Positions 24,670 to 33,756 of a stretch of DNA of 64,000 nucleotides are shown in pieces. The notes below the pieces were generated by a model. That model was not told where the DNA came from and did not search any database. It was given only the letters and a program-made list of their open reading frames with translations. The translations under genes were made by a program, and so were the position numbers. This DNA comes from Micavibrio sp. UBA6929 (GTDB taxonomy: Bacteria; Pseudomonadota; Alphaproteobacteria; Micavibrionales; Micavibrionaceae): NCBI GenBank assembly GCA_002448815.1, contig DKAJ01000009.1, positions 62,001 to 126,000 on the forward strand, written 5' to 3'. Position 1 is the stretch's first letter; each line of letters begins with the position of its first letter.

Positions 24670-26709
24670 CTAAAATTCTTTCCAGTCCGCATCATTATCC
24701 GCATCATTGGCGGTTACTTTCGCGCCACTTGCCCCGCCAGAGGCCGCGACTTTCTTTTCAAGGCGTGACGTTTCTGCAACAACGCTCAAGCGCGGCTTAT
24801 CCAAACTAGACTTTGATCCAACAGGCGTAATCTTCACATCTGAATCATCCAGTTTAAAGAACGAAACCATCTCAGATAGCTCCATAGATTTCTCTAACAT
24901 CAACTGCGATCCATTGCGACTTTGTTGTGCCATGGCTGCATTTTGCTGCGTCATGCTGTCCATCTCCATAACGGCCTGATTCAGCTCATCCAAACTTGTT
25001 GCTTGCTCGGAGCTGGCATTTGCAATTTGTCCAATCGTATCAGCCACGCCATCAATCGCGTCATAGATTTGTTGCAACGAACCCACAGCTGTCTGAACAA
25101 GATCAACACCTTCGCTGACCTGCTTAGAACTGCCATCGATCAACTCTTTAATATCTTTCGAAGATTGAGCCGAACGTTGCGCCAATGTACGAACCTCTTG
25201 CGCGACAACCGCAAAACCGCGCCCTGCATCACCTGCGCGCGCTGCCTCGACAGCGGCATTAAGTGCAAGTAAGTTTGTCTGGAATGCGATCTCATCAATG
25301 ACATTAATAATGTCCGTAATTTGCTTGGACGACTCATTGATTTTCTCCATCGCATGACCAGCATCATTTGCGACTTGTGATCCACGCTCTGCAATTTTAC
25401 GTGTTGAAATTGCAGAATCATTCACTTCCTTGGCATTGTCGGCATTCGCCTTAACCGTAGATGTCAGCTCTTCCATAGATGCGGCTGTTTCCTCAAGCGT
25501 TGATGCTTGTTGCTCCGCACGGTTAGCAAGGCCATTTGAACTTTCAGCCATCTCATTAGAATTACTGCTAACGTCAATAGAGATATTTTTAATGCGGCCA
25601 ACGATACTGCTCAATTTCTCGGCGGTTGCGTTGTAATCATCTTTCAACTGCTTAAAGATACCATTGTAATCGGCGTCAATACGTGACGTCAGGTTACCTG
25701 CCGCAAGTGCATTCAAATTCACAGCCAAATCATTCGCGACATCTTGCATAACCTTTGCAAGATTGTTGATGCCTTCGCTGACCTCAAGGAAGAAACCTTC
25801 TTTGCCGTCCAAGATAATCCGGTTATCCAAATCACCCGATGACGCAGCGTCAATCATCGTCTTAATTTCATCTGCAATGGCAAGTTCCGCTGTACGGTCA
25901 ATCCATTCAATGGTTGTACCCAGGCGTTGACCAGACTTAGAAAATGATGGGTTGGCAAACAAATCAAACGTACGTCCCGCAACGCTAATGCGCGTTGAAT
26001 AACTGGTTTGCAACGCACCAAGCAATTGACGCTGATGCGAAGGGTTCGCGTGGAACTGATCAATATTCTGACCGATCAAGTTACCCACGTTAAAGTTAGG
26101 CAAGACCTGCTTCAGATCAGATTCTGCATTACGCAGCATCTTTTCCTGCGATTTGTTCATAAAGGTAATATTCAAATCAGGATCCGCCATCATAATATTA
26201 GATGAGGCATTAGTCATACCACCTAACGCACGCGACGCATGTACATGATCTTCTCGCAATACGACAAGCGCACGTGCTATATCACCAATTTGGTCTTGTA
26301 AATCGGCATAAGGAATTTCTTCTTGCATATCACCGTCTGCAACTTTACGGACAGACGCGGTAATCGCCATAACGGGCTGCAAGATTAACTTGGCTACTAA
26401 TCCTGATAGAACAATCGCAATCAACACAACAACCGCGTTTGCAATCATCGTCTTGTCACGCACATCCAACAACAATGCATCAAGCGCTTTTTCTTCTTCT
26501 AACAGGCGATTGGCAAGCGTTGCCTGATTACCGTAAACACTTTGCTCTTGCAATTCCTCAATCGTTGATTTCAGTTCTAACATGCCCTCATGAATATGTT
26601 GCATGCCCATAAACGATAGCCCTGAAATCAGTGCAATCAATACAACCATAGCAAAAAAACCTGTTCGTATTTTTGCTGTTAACGTCATTTTTTCGATAAA
26701 TTTCATCAT
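24670..26709 (-). CDS. Methyl-accepting chemotaxis protein with PAS domain
   Basis: 679 aa from ATG 26709, where GGAGG lies upstream; the longer frame would run into cheW. Order: TM1 (about 14-36), a short periplasmic stretch of roughly 50 residues, TM2 (about 90-110), HAMP, a PAS domain (about 165-285), a second HAMP-like linker, and the signalling hairpin with EIAFQTNLLALNAAVEAARAGD and GRGFAVVAQEVRTLA. With so little periplasmic sequence, sensing is probably cytoplasmic through PAS. The C-terminus DWKEF fits a CheR/CheB docking peptide. It is the only receptor in the window. Confidence 0.95.
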   Translation of the reverse strand: MMKFIEKMTLTAKIRTGFFAMVVLIALISGLSFMGMQHIHEGMLELKSTIEELQEQSVYGNQATLANRLLEEEKALDALLLDVRDKTMIANAVVVLIAIVLSGLVAKLILQPVMAITASVRKVADGDMQEEIPYADLQDQIGDIARALVVLREDHVHASRALGGMTNASSNIMMADPDLNITFMNKSQEKMLRNAESDLKQVLPNFNVGNLIGQNIDQFHANPSHQRQLLGALQTSYSTRISVAGRTFDLFANPSFSKSGQRLGTTIEWIDRTAELAIADEIKTMIDAASSGDLDNRIILDGKEGFFLEVSEGINNLAKVMQDVANDLAVNLNALAAGNLTSRIDADYNGIFKQLKDDYNATAEKLSSIVGRIKNISIDVSSNSNEMAESSNGLANRAEQQASTLEETAASMEELTSTVKANADNAKEVNDSAISTRKIAERGSQVANDAGHAMEKINESSKQITDIINVIDEIAFQTNLLALNAAVEAARAGDAGRGFAVVAQEVRTLAQRSAQSSKDIKELIDGSSKQVSEGVDLVQTAVGSLQQIYDAIDGVADTIGQIANASSEQATSLDELNQAVMEMDSMTQQNAAMAQQSRNGSQLMLEKSMELSEMVSFFKLDDSDVKITPVGSKSSLDKPRLSVVAETSRLEKKVAASGGASGAKVTANDADNDADWKEF

Positions 26710-26713
26710 TGTC

Positions 26714-27301
26714 TTAAGCCTCCTGCATTGGGGCAGAAAGCCCCTGTTTATCAATTGATTTTACTAAGTCACCGTCAAATAATTTGCTGACATTCACCAA
26801 TGCCACCATGCGTTCATCCGTGGCCACCAACCCATCAACATATTGAATATCAATCATCAAATTGCCGACTGGTGGTGGTTGAATTTGCGCCGCATCGATC
26901 GTCAAAATATCCGAAATTGCATCAACCAACAGGCCGATTGTGCGGTTGTGAAGCTGCACCATAATCACGACATGGCGCTCGGTAACATCTGTTGGCTGAC
27001 CGCCAAAACGTGCGCGCAAATCAAAGACTGGTACAATATTCCCGCGTAAATTTGTCACACCTTTGACAAAGCTGGGCATATTGGGAAGAGGCGTTGTTTT
27101 CATCCAGCCGCGAATTTCCTGAACAGTTAAAATTGGCGTGCCATACTCTTCTTGGTCAATCGTAAAAGTAATATATTGCTTATCCGCATCCACCGATTGT
27201 GACAGCAATGCATCATTTGCATTCATATCACTGGCAGGAAGGTCAGCCAGCGCTTCTTCAAATAAGCCGACCTCATCGTCATCATCAATCTGAACACTCA
27301 T
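26714..27301 (-). CDS. cheW: Chemotaxis coupling protein CheW
   Basis: 195 aa. An acidic N-terminal tail of about 40 residues (DDDDEVGLF) precedes the CheW/SH3-like domain with YGTPILTVQEI, LRGNIVPVFDLRARFG and the C-terminal sensor contact region. It links the receptor to CheA. Its start overlaps the end of cheA by 17 bases. The tail is longer than in E. coli CheW. Confidence 0.96.
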   Translation of the reverse strand: MSVQIDDDDEVGLFEEALADLPASDMNANDALLSQSVDADKQYITFTIDQEEYGTPILTVQEIRGWMKTTPLPNMPSFVKGVTNLRGNIVPVFDLRARFGGQPTDVTERHVVIMVQLHNRTIGLLVDAISDILTIDAAQIQPPPVGNLMIDIQYVDGLVATDERMVALVNVSKLFDGDLVKSIDKQGLSAPMQEA

Positions 27302-29405
27302 TACAGACTCCTTCTTCTTGTTCTATGGCGACGCCTTGATCAAGGGCCTCTTTCTTGCTTAGCGCGTGATTGAGAACTTCTTGTTTCAAATCAATTTTTG
27401 CGCGCATATCGCTAAGCCCCGGCACATCCAAAATCAATGCAACATCGCCGTTACCCAAAATTGTTGCGGCAGATATGCCATCAACGGCGCTAAAGTTTGT
27501 TTCAAGGCTTTTGATCACAACTTGTTGCTGGCCCAAGACATCATCGACCATCACCGCAACGCGCTGACCGTCATCACCCTCAAGCAAAATTAACAAGGCC
27601 TCGTTAATGTCTAAAATCGCATCATCAATATGAAAGACATCGCACAATGGAATAACGCGCACATATTCTCCGCGCGCCTGAATGATATTAACGCCCTCGG
27701 TTAATTTACTAATTGCATCTGAATTGGGCTGAAAGCTCTCGACGATATTTACCGTCGGCAAAACAAAGCGCTGAGAGCCAACAGAAACAACCATGCCGTC
27801 CATCACCGCCAGCGTTAAAGGCAACGACAAAGTCATTTTGCACCCCTCACCTGGCACAGAGGACACCGTAATGCGGCCGCCCATATCAGAAACATTGCGC
27901 TTAACAACGTCCATACCAACGCCGCGCCCTGATACTTCTGAAACGCTTTCCGCCGTAGAAAATCCTGGCTTGAAAATCAAATTATCAATCTCATGCGGCG
28001 TCAAGGTGGCCTCGGGCGTGACAATTCCTTGTTTAAGGGCCTTTGCCCACACCGCATCACGGTTAACGCCCTTACCATCATCTTCAATCTCAATAATAAT
28101 GCGGCCAGATTTATGGCGCGCCGACAAATGAATTGTCCCGTGGCTGGTCTTGCCTGCGGCAACACGATCAGCAGGTTTTTCAACGCCATGATCAACTGAA
28201 TTTCTGATCATATGCGTCAAAGGATCAATCAAATTTTCTAAAACTGTTTTATCCACCTCGGTTTCTTCGCCAGAAGTTGTAATACGAATATCTTTCCCGC
28301 ATATCGCAGAAACTTCCCGCACAATCCGCGGCATCCGTGTAAAGACTGACTTAATCGGCTGCGCCCGCACAGCCATAACACTTTCTTGTAAATCACGCAT
28401 ATGGCGCGCTAAATTTTCAACGCCCTCGCCTATTTTACCGCCAACCTCAATCGGTAACCAGCGCACTTGCTCTTGCAGCATTGATTGCGCAATAACCATC
28501 TCACCCACCAAATTAACAAGGCTATCAATGCGCTCTAAATCTACGCGAATAGAGGCTGATCCACTTGATTTCGTCGCTTGTACTGCCTTCTTCGCGGCAG
28601 GCTCTTTTGCAGGCTTCGCTGCCGCAACCAATGGCACCTCAGGTGCAACAGGCACATCCGCCTGTGAAACATCAACAGGCTCTTCAAAGGGCTCGATAGT
28701 GAGGTCACATAAATCTTCCACAAAATCGAAGACCTCAACAATTTCATCACGCGGCGCTTCGGTATGCAGCGTAATGTCCCAGCCCAAATAGCAATCTTCA
28801 ACATGATCGGCAGTTAAATCAGAAAAGGATGGCAAGTGATCAAGATCAACGTCGACATCCAACTCACCTAGATCCTGTAAGGCGCGCAGCAGGAATAAAG
28901 GCTCATTCCCTGTTTTTAATAGGCCTTTATGCGGCATAAAATGAATACGCCACGCCTTAACGCCGGCAATGTCAGCAAAATTACCCGCATCCGTACTGGC
29001 CAATGGGTCTGCAACAACCGCGCCAGATCCTGCAACAATTTTTTCCAGCGCTGCAAGAACATCCTGACCTAGATCGCTTGGTATCTCTTCATCATTTTGC
29101 TCACGCGAGAGCATATCCGCAACAATATCGTTCGCATGCAAAAATAAAGTGCACATTTCGCGATCAGGTGATAACGCGCCCTCGCGCACTAAATCCAGTG
29201 TTGTTTCAAACTGATGTGCAAAGCCTACAATCGTATCAAAGCCAAACGCACCTGCGCCGCCTTTGATAGAATGAATCGCGCGAAAGACCTGATTGACCAC
29301 GCCATCATCCGCGCCGCCATCCAGCATCACTGTTAAACCTTCTTCAGCTTCCTGAATACGGTCTTCACATTCTTCGAAATATGTCTGTTTAAATTGATCA
29401 AACAC
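27285..29405 (-). CDS. cheA: Chemotaxis histidine kinase CheA
   Basis: About 706 aa with domains P1-P5 in order. P1 has the phosphorylated His45 in AIHSIKGGAGAFGF. A CheY/CheB-binding P2-like domain lies near 155-260. The dimerisation P3 follows a Lys/Ala linker. P4 has N-box HMIRNSVDHGVE and GRGVGMDVVK. P5 resembles CheW. GTG 29405 is preferred over TTG 29411 because AAAGG then has an 8-base spacing. It phosphorylates CheY and CheB. It overlaps cheW. Confidence 0.96.
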   Translation of the reverse strand: MFDQFKQTYFEECEDRIQEAEEGLTVMLDGGADDGVVNQVFRAIHSIKGGAGAFGFDTIVGFAHQFETTLDLVREGALSPDREMCTLFLHANDIVADMLSREQNDEEIPSDLGQDVLAALEKIVAGSGAVVADPLASTDAGNFADIAGVKAWRIHFMPHKGLLKTGNEPLFLLRALQDLGELDVDVDLDHLPSFSDLTADHVEDCYLGWDITLHTEAPRDEIVEVFDFVEDLCDLTIEPFEEPVDVSQADVPVAPEVPLVAAAKPAKEPAAKKAVQATKSSGSASIRVDLERIDSLVNLVGEMVIAQSMLQEQVRWLPIEVGGKIGEGVENLARHMRDLQESVMAVRAQPIKSVFTRMPRIVREVSAICGKDIRITTSGEETEVDKTVLENLIDPLTHMIRNSVDHGVEKPADRVAAGKTSHGTIHLSARHKSGRIIIEIEDDGKGVNRDAVWAKALKQGIVTPEATLTPHEIDNLIFKPGFSTAESVSEVSGRGVGMDVVKRNVSDMGGRITVSSVPGEGCKMTLSLPLTLAVMDGMVVSVGSQRFVLPTVNIVESFQPNSDAISKLTEGVNIIQARGEYVRVIPLCDVFHIDDAILDINEALLILLEGDDGQRVAVMVDDVLGQQQVVIKSLETNFSAVDGISAATILGNGDVALILDVPGLSDMRAKIDLKQEVLNHALSKKEALDQGVAIEQEEGVCNECSD

Positions 29406-29436
29406 GATCAATACCTTTGCACGTTAAAATAAAAGG

Positions 29437-29802
29437 TTACCCAGCAACTTTTTTTACGACCGATAATAATTTGTCAGGATTAAACGGCTTCACAATCCAC
29501 CCCGTTGCCCCTGCTGCACGTCCGGCTTCTTTCTTTTCGCGATCCGCCTCGGTTGTCAGCATCAAAATTGGAGTACTTTTATATGTCGCCATCGCCCGCA
29601 ATTCGCGGATCAAGGTCAAGCCATCCATATTAGGCATATTCAAATCCGTAATCACAACATTAGCCGCCTGCCCAGACAACATCGTCAAAGCTTGCTGTCC
29701 GTCCTCGGCTTCGATGACGTTATAGCCAGCCTCACGCAACGTGTACCCAACCATGTCCAGCATGGTTCTTGAATCATCAACTATCGCAACAGTTATCGGC
29801 AT
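29437..29802 (-). CDS. cheY: Chemotaxis response regulator CheY
   Basis: 121-aa single-domain receiver. D9/D10 bind Mg, D53 (VITDLNMPNMDG) is the phosphate acceptor, and Thr and Lys appear in MLTTEAD and WIVKPF. It sits between the STAS gene and cheA, the usual alphaproteobacterial place. It is the likely motor or effector regulator and the substrate of the CheZ-like phosphatase at 21398. No flagellar switch genes are in the window. Confidence 0.94.
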   Translation of the reverse strand: MPITVAIVDDSRTMLDMVGYTLREAGYNVIEAEDGQQALTMLSGQAANVVITDLNMPNMDGLTLIRELRAMATYKSTPILMLTTEADREKKEAGRAAGATGWIVKPFNPDKLLSVVKKVAG

Positions 29803-29814
29803 TTATCTTTCCTT

Positions 29815-30078
29815 TCACTCAGCATATTGCCCTAAACCCAAATCAATCATGGCGTCCTTTAAAGATGCCGACAAAGAGACCTGCAACGCGGAACTGTCCG
29901 CAGCCTCACACTCACGCAGCGCAGACACCAAAATCTGAAAACAGCTCAGAGAAGCACGCTGCACTTCTGATAAATCCAATACATAAGAAGAGTTTTCTTC
30001 GAGACCGCGCGCAATCACATCGCGCAGCACAACCGCGTCATGAAGTTCTAGAACGTCTGAAAAAACATCCGCAGTCAT
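29815..30078 (-). CDS. STAS-domain protein of the che operon
   Basis: 87-aa STAS domain (anti-sigma-antagonist fold). ATG 30078 has GGGAG five bases upstream; the 17 residues before it are dropped. The strand-helix pattern VLDLSEVQRASLSCFQILVSAL holds Ser at the place that is phosphorylated in SpoIIAA-like proteins. Small STAS proteins of unknown role often open alphaproteobacterial che operons. It lies 13 bases before cheY. Confidence 0.85.
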   Translation of the reverse strand: MTADVFSDVLELHDAVVLRDVIARGLEENSSYVLDLSEVQRASLSCFQILVSALRECEAADSSALQVSLSASLKDAMIDLGLGQYAE

Positions 30079-30184
30079 ATTACTCCCTTTCACACACGCC
30101 AGATAAAATCCAGCAAGCCCACAATACAATGAAAACGCAAAAAATTAAACAACACTATCCCAATGCATACTATTGAAGGAAAAC

Positions 30185-32575
30185 CTAAATGTCGCATAGA
30201 CCTTCTTTCTGCAAATAAATTTTAACTTGATCATACTCTTCCGTTATCGCTTTTAAAATTTTTGCGCGGTCTTCGGCGCTATGGCTCTCCATGTCCTGCG
30301 CCTGCGCGCAATACAGGCGCATTGTGTCTGCACCTACGCCGCCCGCAGTACCCTTGAGCGCATGCGAAATTTCGACCCAATCATGCGAAGAACCATCTAC
30401 ACAATGCTCTGTTAAAGCCTCAATTTGCGCGGCGCCTTGGCTGACAAATAATGCAACCATTTCGCGAATAAATTCTTCATCTCCCATTGCGTTATCACGT
30501 AAAGCAGTTAAATCCGCGGGGACACGTTCATGCACAGTGGGCTGACTTTTTTCTGTTTCATCAAAGAAGGCATACTCATCAACGCAATCAAAATCGACCC
30601 AGCGCGATAGCTTCTTTTTAAATAAATCCAGTTCAAACGGCTTGCCTATATATTCATCCATGCCGATTTCGAAACAATGCTCGATATCTTTTTGCATCAC
30701 ATTCGCCGTCATCGCGATGATAGGGATTTTATGCTTTTTTAATCGTGACATTTGACGAATTGCCTGCGTCGCCTCATAGCCATTCATCACAGGCATGTGA
30801 CAATCCATTAACACCAAATCAAAATCATTATGCGTCACAGCATCCACCGCATCCGCGCCATTTTCTACAATGGTGTAATGTTCAATGCCCAAGTTGAAAA
30901 ACAGCTTCTTCATAAACGCGATATTCATCTTCTGATCTTCTGCCAGCAAAATTTTCACGTCTGTTGCATAATGTCTAAAATATTCTTGTTGCCCATCGTC
31001 AGGTAAAATCTGTGGCAGTGCGTCAAGCTCTGGCATCTTGGAAATTTGCTCAAAAGGCACTTCAAACCAGAATGTTGAGCCAAGGCCACGAATACTTTTC
31101 ACGCCAATCTGACCATCCATCATGTCAACCAATTGACGTGTAATTGCCAGTCCCAAACCTGTACCGCCATACTTGCGCGTTGTCGATGTATCGCCTTGCG
31201 TGAATTTCTCAAAAATCTTATCAATGCGGTCCTCGGAAATCCCAATGCCTGTATCAATAACCTCAAGGCGCACATTAATCTGACTATACGGATTTTGCTC
31301 TGCGCTCATAACGACCTGGATCGAGCCTTCTTCGGTATAACGAATAGCATTATTCACCAAATTAATTAAAATCCGTGAAAAACGCAGAGGGTCACCCAAA
31401 ACATAACACGGTGACGGTGCCTTATTTTCAAAAGCTAAAACTAAGTTCTTTTTACTCGCCAGTGGCTTAAGCGCATCAAATGTTCTCTCAATCGTTTTAT
31501 TCACATCAAAGGCGATATATTCTAGGTGCGTTTCACCTGCCTCAATCTTAGATAAATCCAAGATATCATTCACAATTTTCAGCAGATTTTCTGACGAAAC
31601 ATCAATGATGTCGAACATCTCAGATTGCTCTGAATCAATGTCGCGCGTTTTCAAAAGCTGAACAATGCCAATGATACTATTGAGAGGCGTGCGAAGCTCG
31701 TGGCTCATATTCGCAAGGAATTCAGTCTTCGCCATATTGGCCGCATCTGCTTCATCCTTCGCACTGGAAAGCTCATCCGCCTGCGTGCGCAATAACATCT
31801 CTGCACGCTCGCGCTCGACCATAATGCCATCAAAAGATCGCGCAAAATCTCCAATTTCATCTTTGCGCTTTAAAAAAGGCACATTAAACAAATTACGCAC
31901 GCCATATTGCGTGTTCAAATAAGATGTTAACACCTGTAATGGATTAATCGTACCAAGCCACAGCCAAAATCCAATCCACGCATACACCGCCATCGCAACA
32001 AGCAAGGTTACATACATATACGCACGCAAATTCAAAATTTGATGTTTTAAATTATCACGTTCTTGCAAAAAATGTGCTTCGATGATGACCGTCATGTCGT
32101 CTAGGTAGGCAAACAAGCTTTCTGACGCAGGCCTCACACGCGCAGCATAAAGAGTACTGGCCTCCATTTGGGCGAAATTTTGCATAAGCAAATAAAGCTT
32201 CTCCTGACGTTTATCGAGAAACGCCATATTGGCATGTAAATGCTGCACAATATCGGCAAACAAATGAGGGTCATGTGTCTCAAAATATTGAATATGTTCT
32301 GCAACAAGATCCTCCAAATCATCAAGATCACTCTTCTTTTGTTCCAGAACCTCAAGATCCAAAATCGAAAGCATCGCCGAAAGGCCGCTGGTATATTGCA
32401 CAATATCAATTTTAATATCGGTATGAGCATCTTTGTAAAGATGCTCTTGCTGCGTGACATCAAAAATCATGCGGCGCACGCGCTCAATTTCAAAAGATGA
32501 CATCAAAACTGTCGTAACAAAAAGCGCCGACATAACCAAAAAAGAAATAATAATTTTTTGAGATATACGCAGCAT
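30185..32575 (-). CDS. Hybrid sensor histidine kinase (HisKA-HATPase-REC-HPt)
   Basis: 796 aa. TM1 (about 8-28), a helical periplasmic sensor of about 150 residues, TM2 (about 186-208), HAMP, HisKA with H292 in NMSHELRTPLN, an ATPase domain (NNAIRYTEEG, DTGIGIS, GGTGLGLAI), a receiver with D591 in VLMDCHMPVMNG and an HPt domain with H738 in SHALKGTAGG. It is a complete BarA/TorS-like relay. Its ATG overlaps the stop of the binding-protein gene by one base (TAATG), so the two are translationally coupled and probably form one sensor. It precedes the che genes on the same strand. No cognate DNA-binding regulator is near. Confidence 0.95.
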   Translation of the reverse strand: MLRISQKIIISFLVMSALFVTTVLMSSFEIERVRRMIFDVTQQEHLYKDAHTDIKIDIVQYTSGLSAMLSILDLEVLEQKKSDLDDLEDLVAEHIQYFETHDPHLFADIVQHLHANMAFLDKRQEKLYLLMQNFAQMEASTLYAARVRPASESLFAYLDDMTVIIEAHFLQERDNLKHQILNLRAYMYVTLLVAMAVYAWIGFWLWLGTINPLQVLTSYLNTQYGVRNLFNVPFLKRKDEIGDFARSFDGIMVERERAEMLLRTQADELSSAKDEADAANMAKTEFLANMSHELRTPLNSIIGIVQLLKTRDIDSEQSEMFDIIDVSSENLLKIVNDILDLSKIEAGETHLEYIAFDVNKTIERTFDALKPLASKKNLVLAFENKAPSPCYVLGDPLRFSRILINLVNNAIRYTEEGSIQVVMSAEQNPYSQINVRLEVIDTGIGISEDRIDKIFEKFTQGDTSTTRKYGGTGLGLAITRQLVDMMDGQIGVKSIRGLGSTFWFEVPFEQISKMPELDALPQILPDDGQQEYFRHYATDVKILLAEDQKMNIAFMKKLFFNLGIEHYTIVENGADAVDAVTHNDFDLVLMDCHMPVMNGYEATQAIRQMSRLKKHKIPIIAMTANVMQKDIEHCFEIGMDEYIGKPFELDLFKKKLSRWVDFDCVDEYAFFDETEKSQPTVHERVPADLTALRDNAMGDEEFIREMVALFVSQGAAQIEALTEHCVDGSSHDWVEISHALKGTAGGVGADTMRLYCAQAQDMESHSAEDRAKILKAITEEYDQVKIYLQKEGLCDI

Positions 32576-33354
32576 TACTTCGCTAAAATCTCCTTCAAAT
32601 AGGAAATCAGCACATCCGCACTTTCTGGCGTATTCTCAACGCGCGTAACAAAGTATAAATGTTGTGTCGCATCCAAATCTGGGACGTCAACAATCTTTGC
32701 GCGGCGCATTTGCTCGTCAGGCGTTGCATTACTAACAAAGCCAAACGCGTTCTTATCTTGCGACACAACCAGTGCAACTTGCGGCGCATTTTGCATCACT
32801 GTTTTATGCGCAACAAAAGGGGATCCATCAGTAACATGCGTCTCAACCCAACGATACATCCCACCGGTGGGGTGTTCCGTCACCACGCGAATATCACCCA
32901 GCGCCTGTGAACGCAAATCTGGCCATTGTGCAATCTTACCGGTTAGAATATCGCGCACTTGCGCGCGTGATAAATGATCCAAAGGATTATCAGGGTGCAC
33001 AATAAAGACAACTTTGGACTGCGCAATAGGATGGACAATGAAATCATCGGGATTAAGCTGCTCTTCGCCCATCGTATTTAATTTGGCTACCAACGATCCC
33101 AAATCTGATGAAATCATCGCAATATCTGCACGCCCCTGCGCAAGCGCCATAATACCGCGCCCCGAGCTTGATGGAATAACATCAAACATAATGCCACTAT
33201 TGTTCTGATATTCTTCTTTTTTGTGCCAAAAAATATGATTGGAAACGGTACTAGACCCCACAATCAATAAGTCGCGCGCCTGCGCCGAAGCAACAATAAG
33301 AATCTGGCTAACGAAAACACATATAATAAAACGACAAATCTGATAGAACATCAT
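32575..33354 (-). CDS. PstS-like periplasmic substrate-binding protein
   Basis: About 259 aa with a signal peptide (FIICVFVSQILIVASAQA). The mature part begins LLIVGSSTVSNHIF, the PstS-type S-S-T-V ligand loop, and continues with SSSGRGIMALAQGRADIAMIS and NPLDHLSRAQVRDILTGKIAQW, typical of phosphate-like solute-binding proteins. No ABC permease genes follow; a hybrid kinase starts at its stop codon. I infer a sensory binding protein that presents a ligand (phosphate or another oxyanion) to the kinase, as TorT does for TorS. ATG 33354 has GGGG about 8 bases before it. Confidence 0.85.
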   Translation of the reverse strand: MMFYQICRFIICVFVSQILIVASAQARDLLIVGSSTVSNHIFWHKKEEYQNNSGIMFDVIPSSSGRGIMALAQGRADIAMISSDLGSLVAKLNTMGEEQLNPDDFIVHPIAQSKVVFIVHPDNPLDHLSRAQVRDILTGKIAQWPDLRSQALGDIRVVTEHPTGGMYRWVETHVTDGSPFVAHKTVMQNAPQVALVVSQDKNAFGFVSNATPDEQMRRAKIVDVPDLDATQHLYFVTRVENTPESADVLISYLKEILAK

Positions 33355-33525
33355 CACAAAACCCCAAAGCACACGCCTATAAAATAGAGCATTTCATCCA
33401 AAATCACAGCAGCTTTTTTAAAACCCGTTAAAACACTGAAATACTTAGAAAAAATAGACGCTCAACATTCTATAATATGCAAAAACGGTAAAGATTATCT
33501 AAACACTGCGTACTTTTCTATTTAC

Positions 33526-33543
33526 AATTGATGATGATCAATT
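33526..33543. repeat. Inverted repeat between divergent genes
   Basis: AATTGAT and ATCAATT around a GATG loop, a 7-bp perfect inverted repeat. It lies between the binding-protein/kinase/che transcription unit (minus) and the 56-aa gene (plus) and overlaps the edge of a -35-like element at 33542. Possible operator. Confidence 0.35.
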
Positions 33544-33569
33544 GCATATAACCCGCAGTTCATTATAAA
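33542..33569 (+). promoter_or_regulatory. Putative promoter of the 56-aa gene
   Basis: TTGCAT (33542-33547), 16 bases, TATAAA (33564-33569). The ATG at 33579 is only ten bases further on, so translation may be leaderless or nearly so. Confidence 0.4.
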
Positions 33570-33578
33570 ATAAATACT

Positions 33579-33749
33579 ATGATTAAAGCGTTCTCTAAAA
33601 TTGATTTTGCCGCCCTAAAAGGCAAGTTTAAAAAACCTTCGAAAAACCTTTTCTGGGCATGGATTGCGTATCAAGCAGTCAAGGGGACCTTAACAACATC
33701 GCTGATTTGGGCGCCATTGATCTATACATGGCTCCACACGCACAGCTAG
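33579..33749 (+). CDS. Small membrane-associated protein, 56 aa
   Basis: A short frame of 56 residues. A basic N-terminal part (FKKPSK) is followed by an amphipathic to hydrophobic segment, LFWAWIAYQAVKGTLTTSLI then WAPLIYTWL, which can form one membrane helix. The KGTLTTSLIWAPL pattern looks like a conserved small alphaproteobacterial protein of unknown role; this is from memory and unverified. A promoter-like pair lies just upstream. There is no strong ribosome site. It ends 7 bases before the convergent neighbour's stop. Confidence 0.6.
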   Translation: MIKAFSKIDFAALKGKFKKPSKNLFWAWIAYQAVKGTLTTSLIWAPLIYTWLHTHS

Positions 33750-33756
33750 CACCACC

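Noticed and set aside
26710..26754. N-terminal extension of the chemoreceptor
   Set aside because: It overlaps cheW coding and a strong GGAGG precedes ATG 26709.
20488..33354. Evidence of a flagellar gene cluster
   Set aside because: Only chemotaxis and sensory genes are present; no fli, flg or mot motifs were found.
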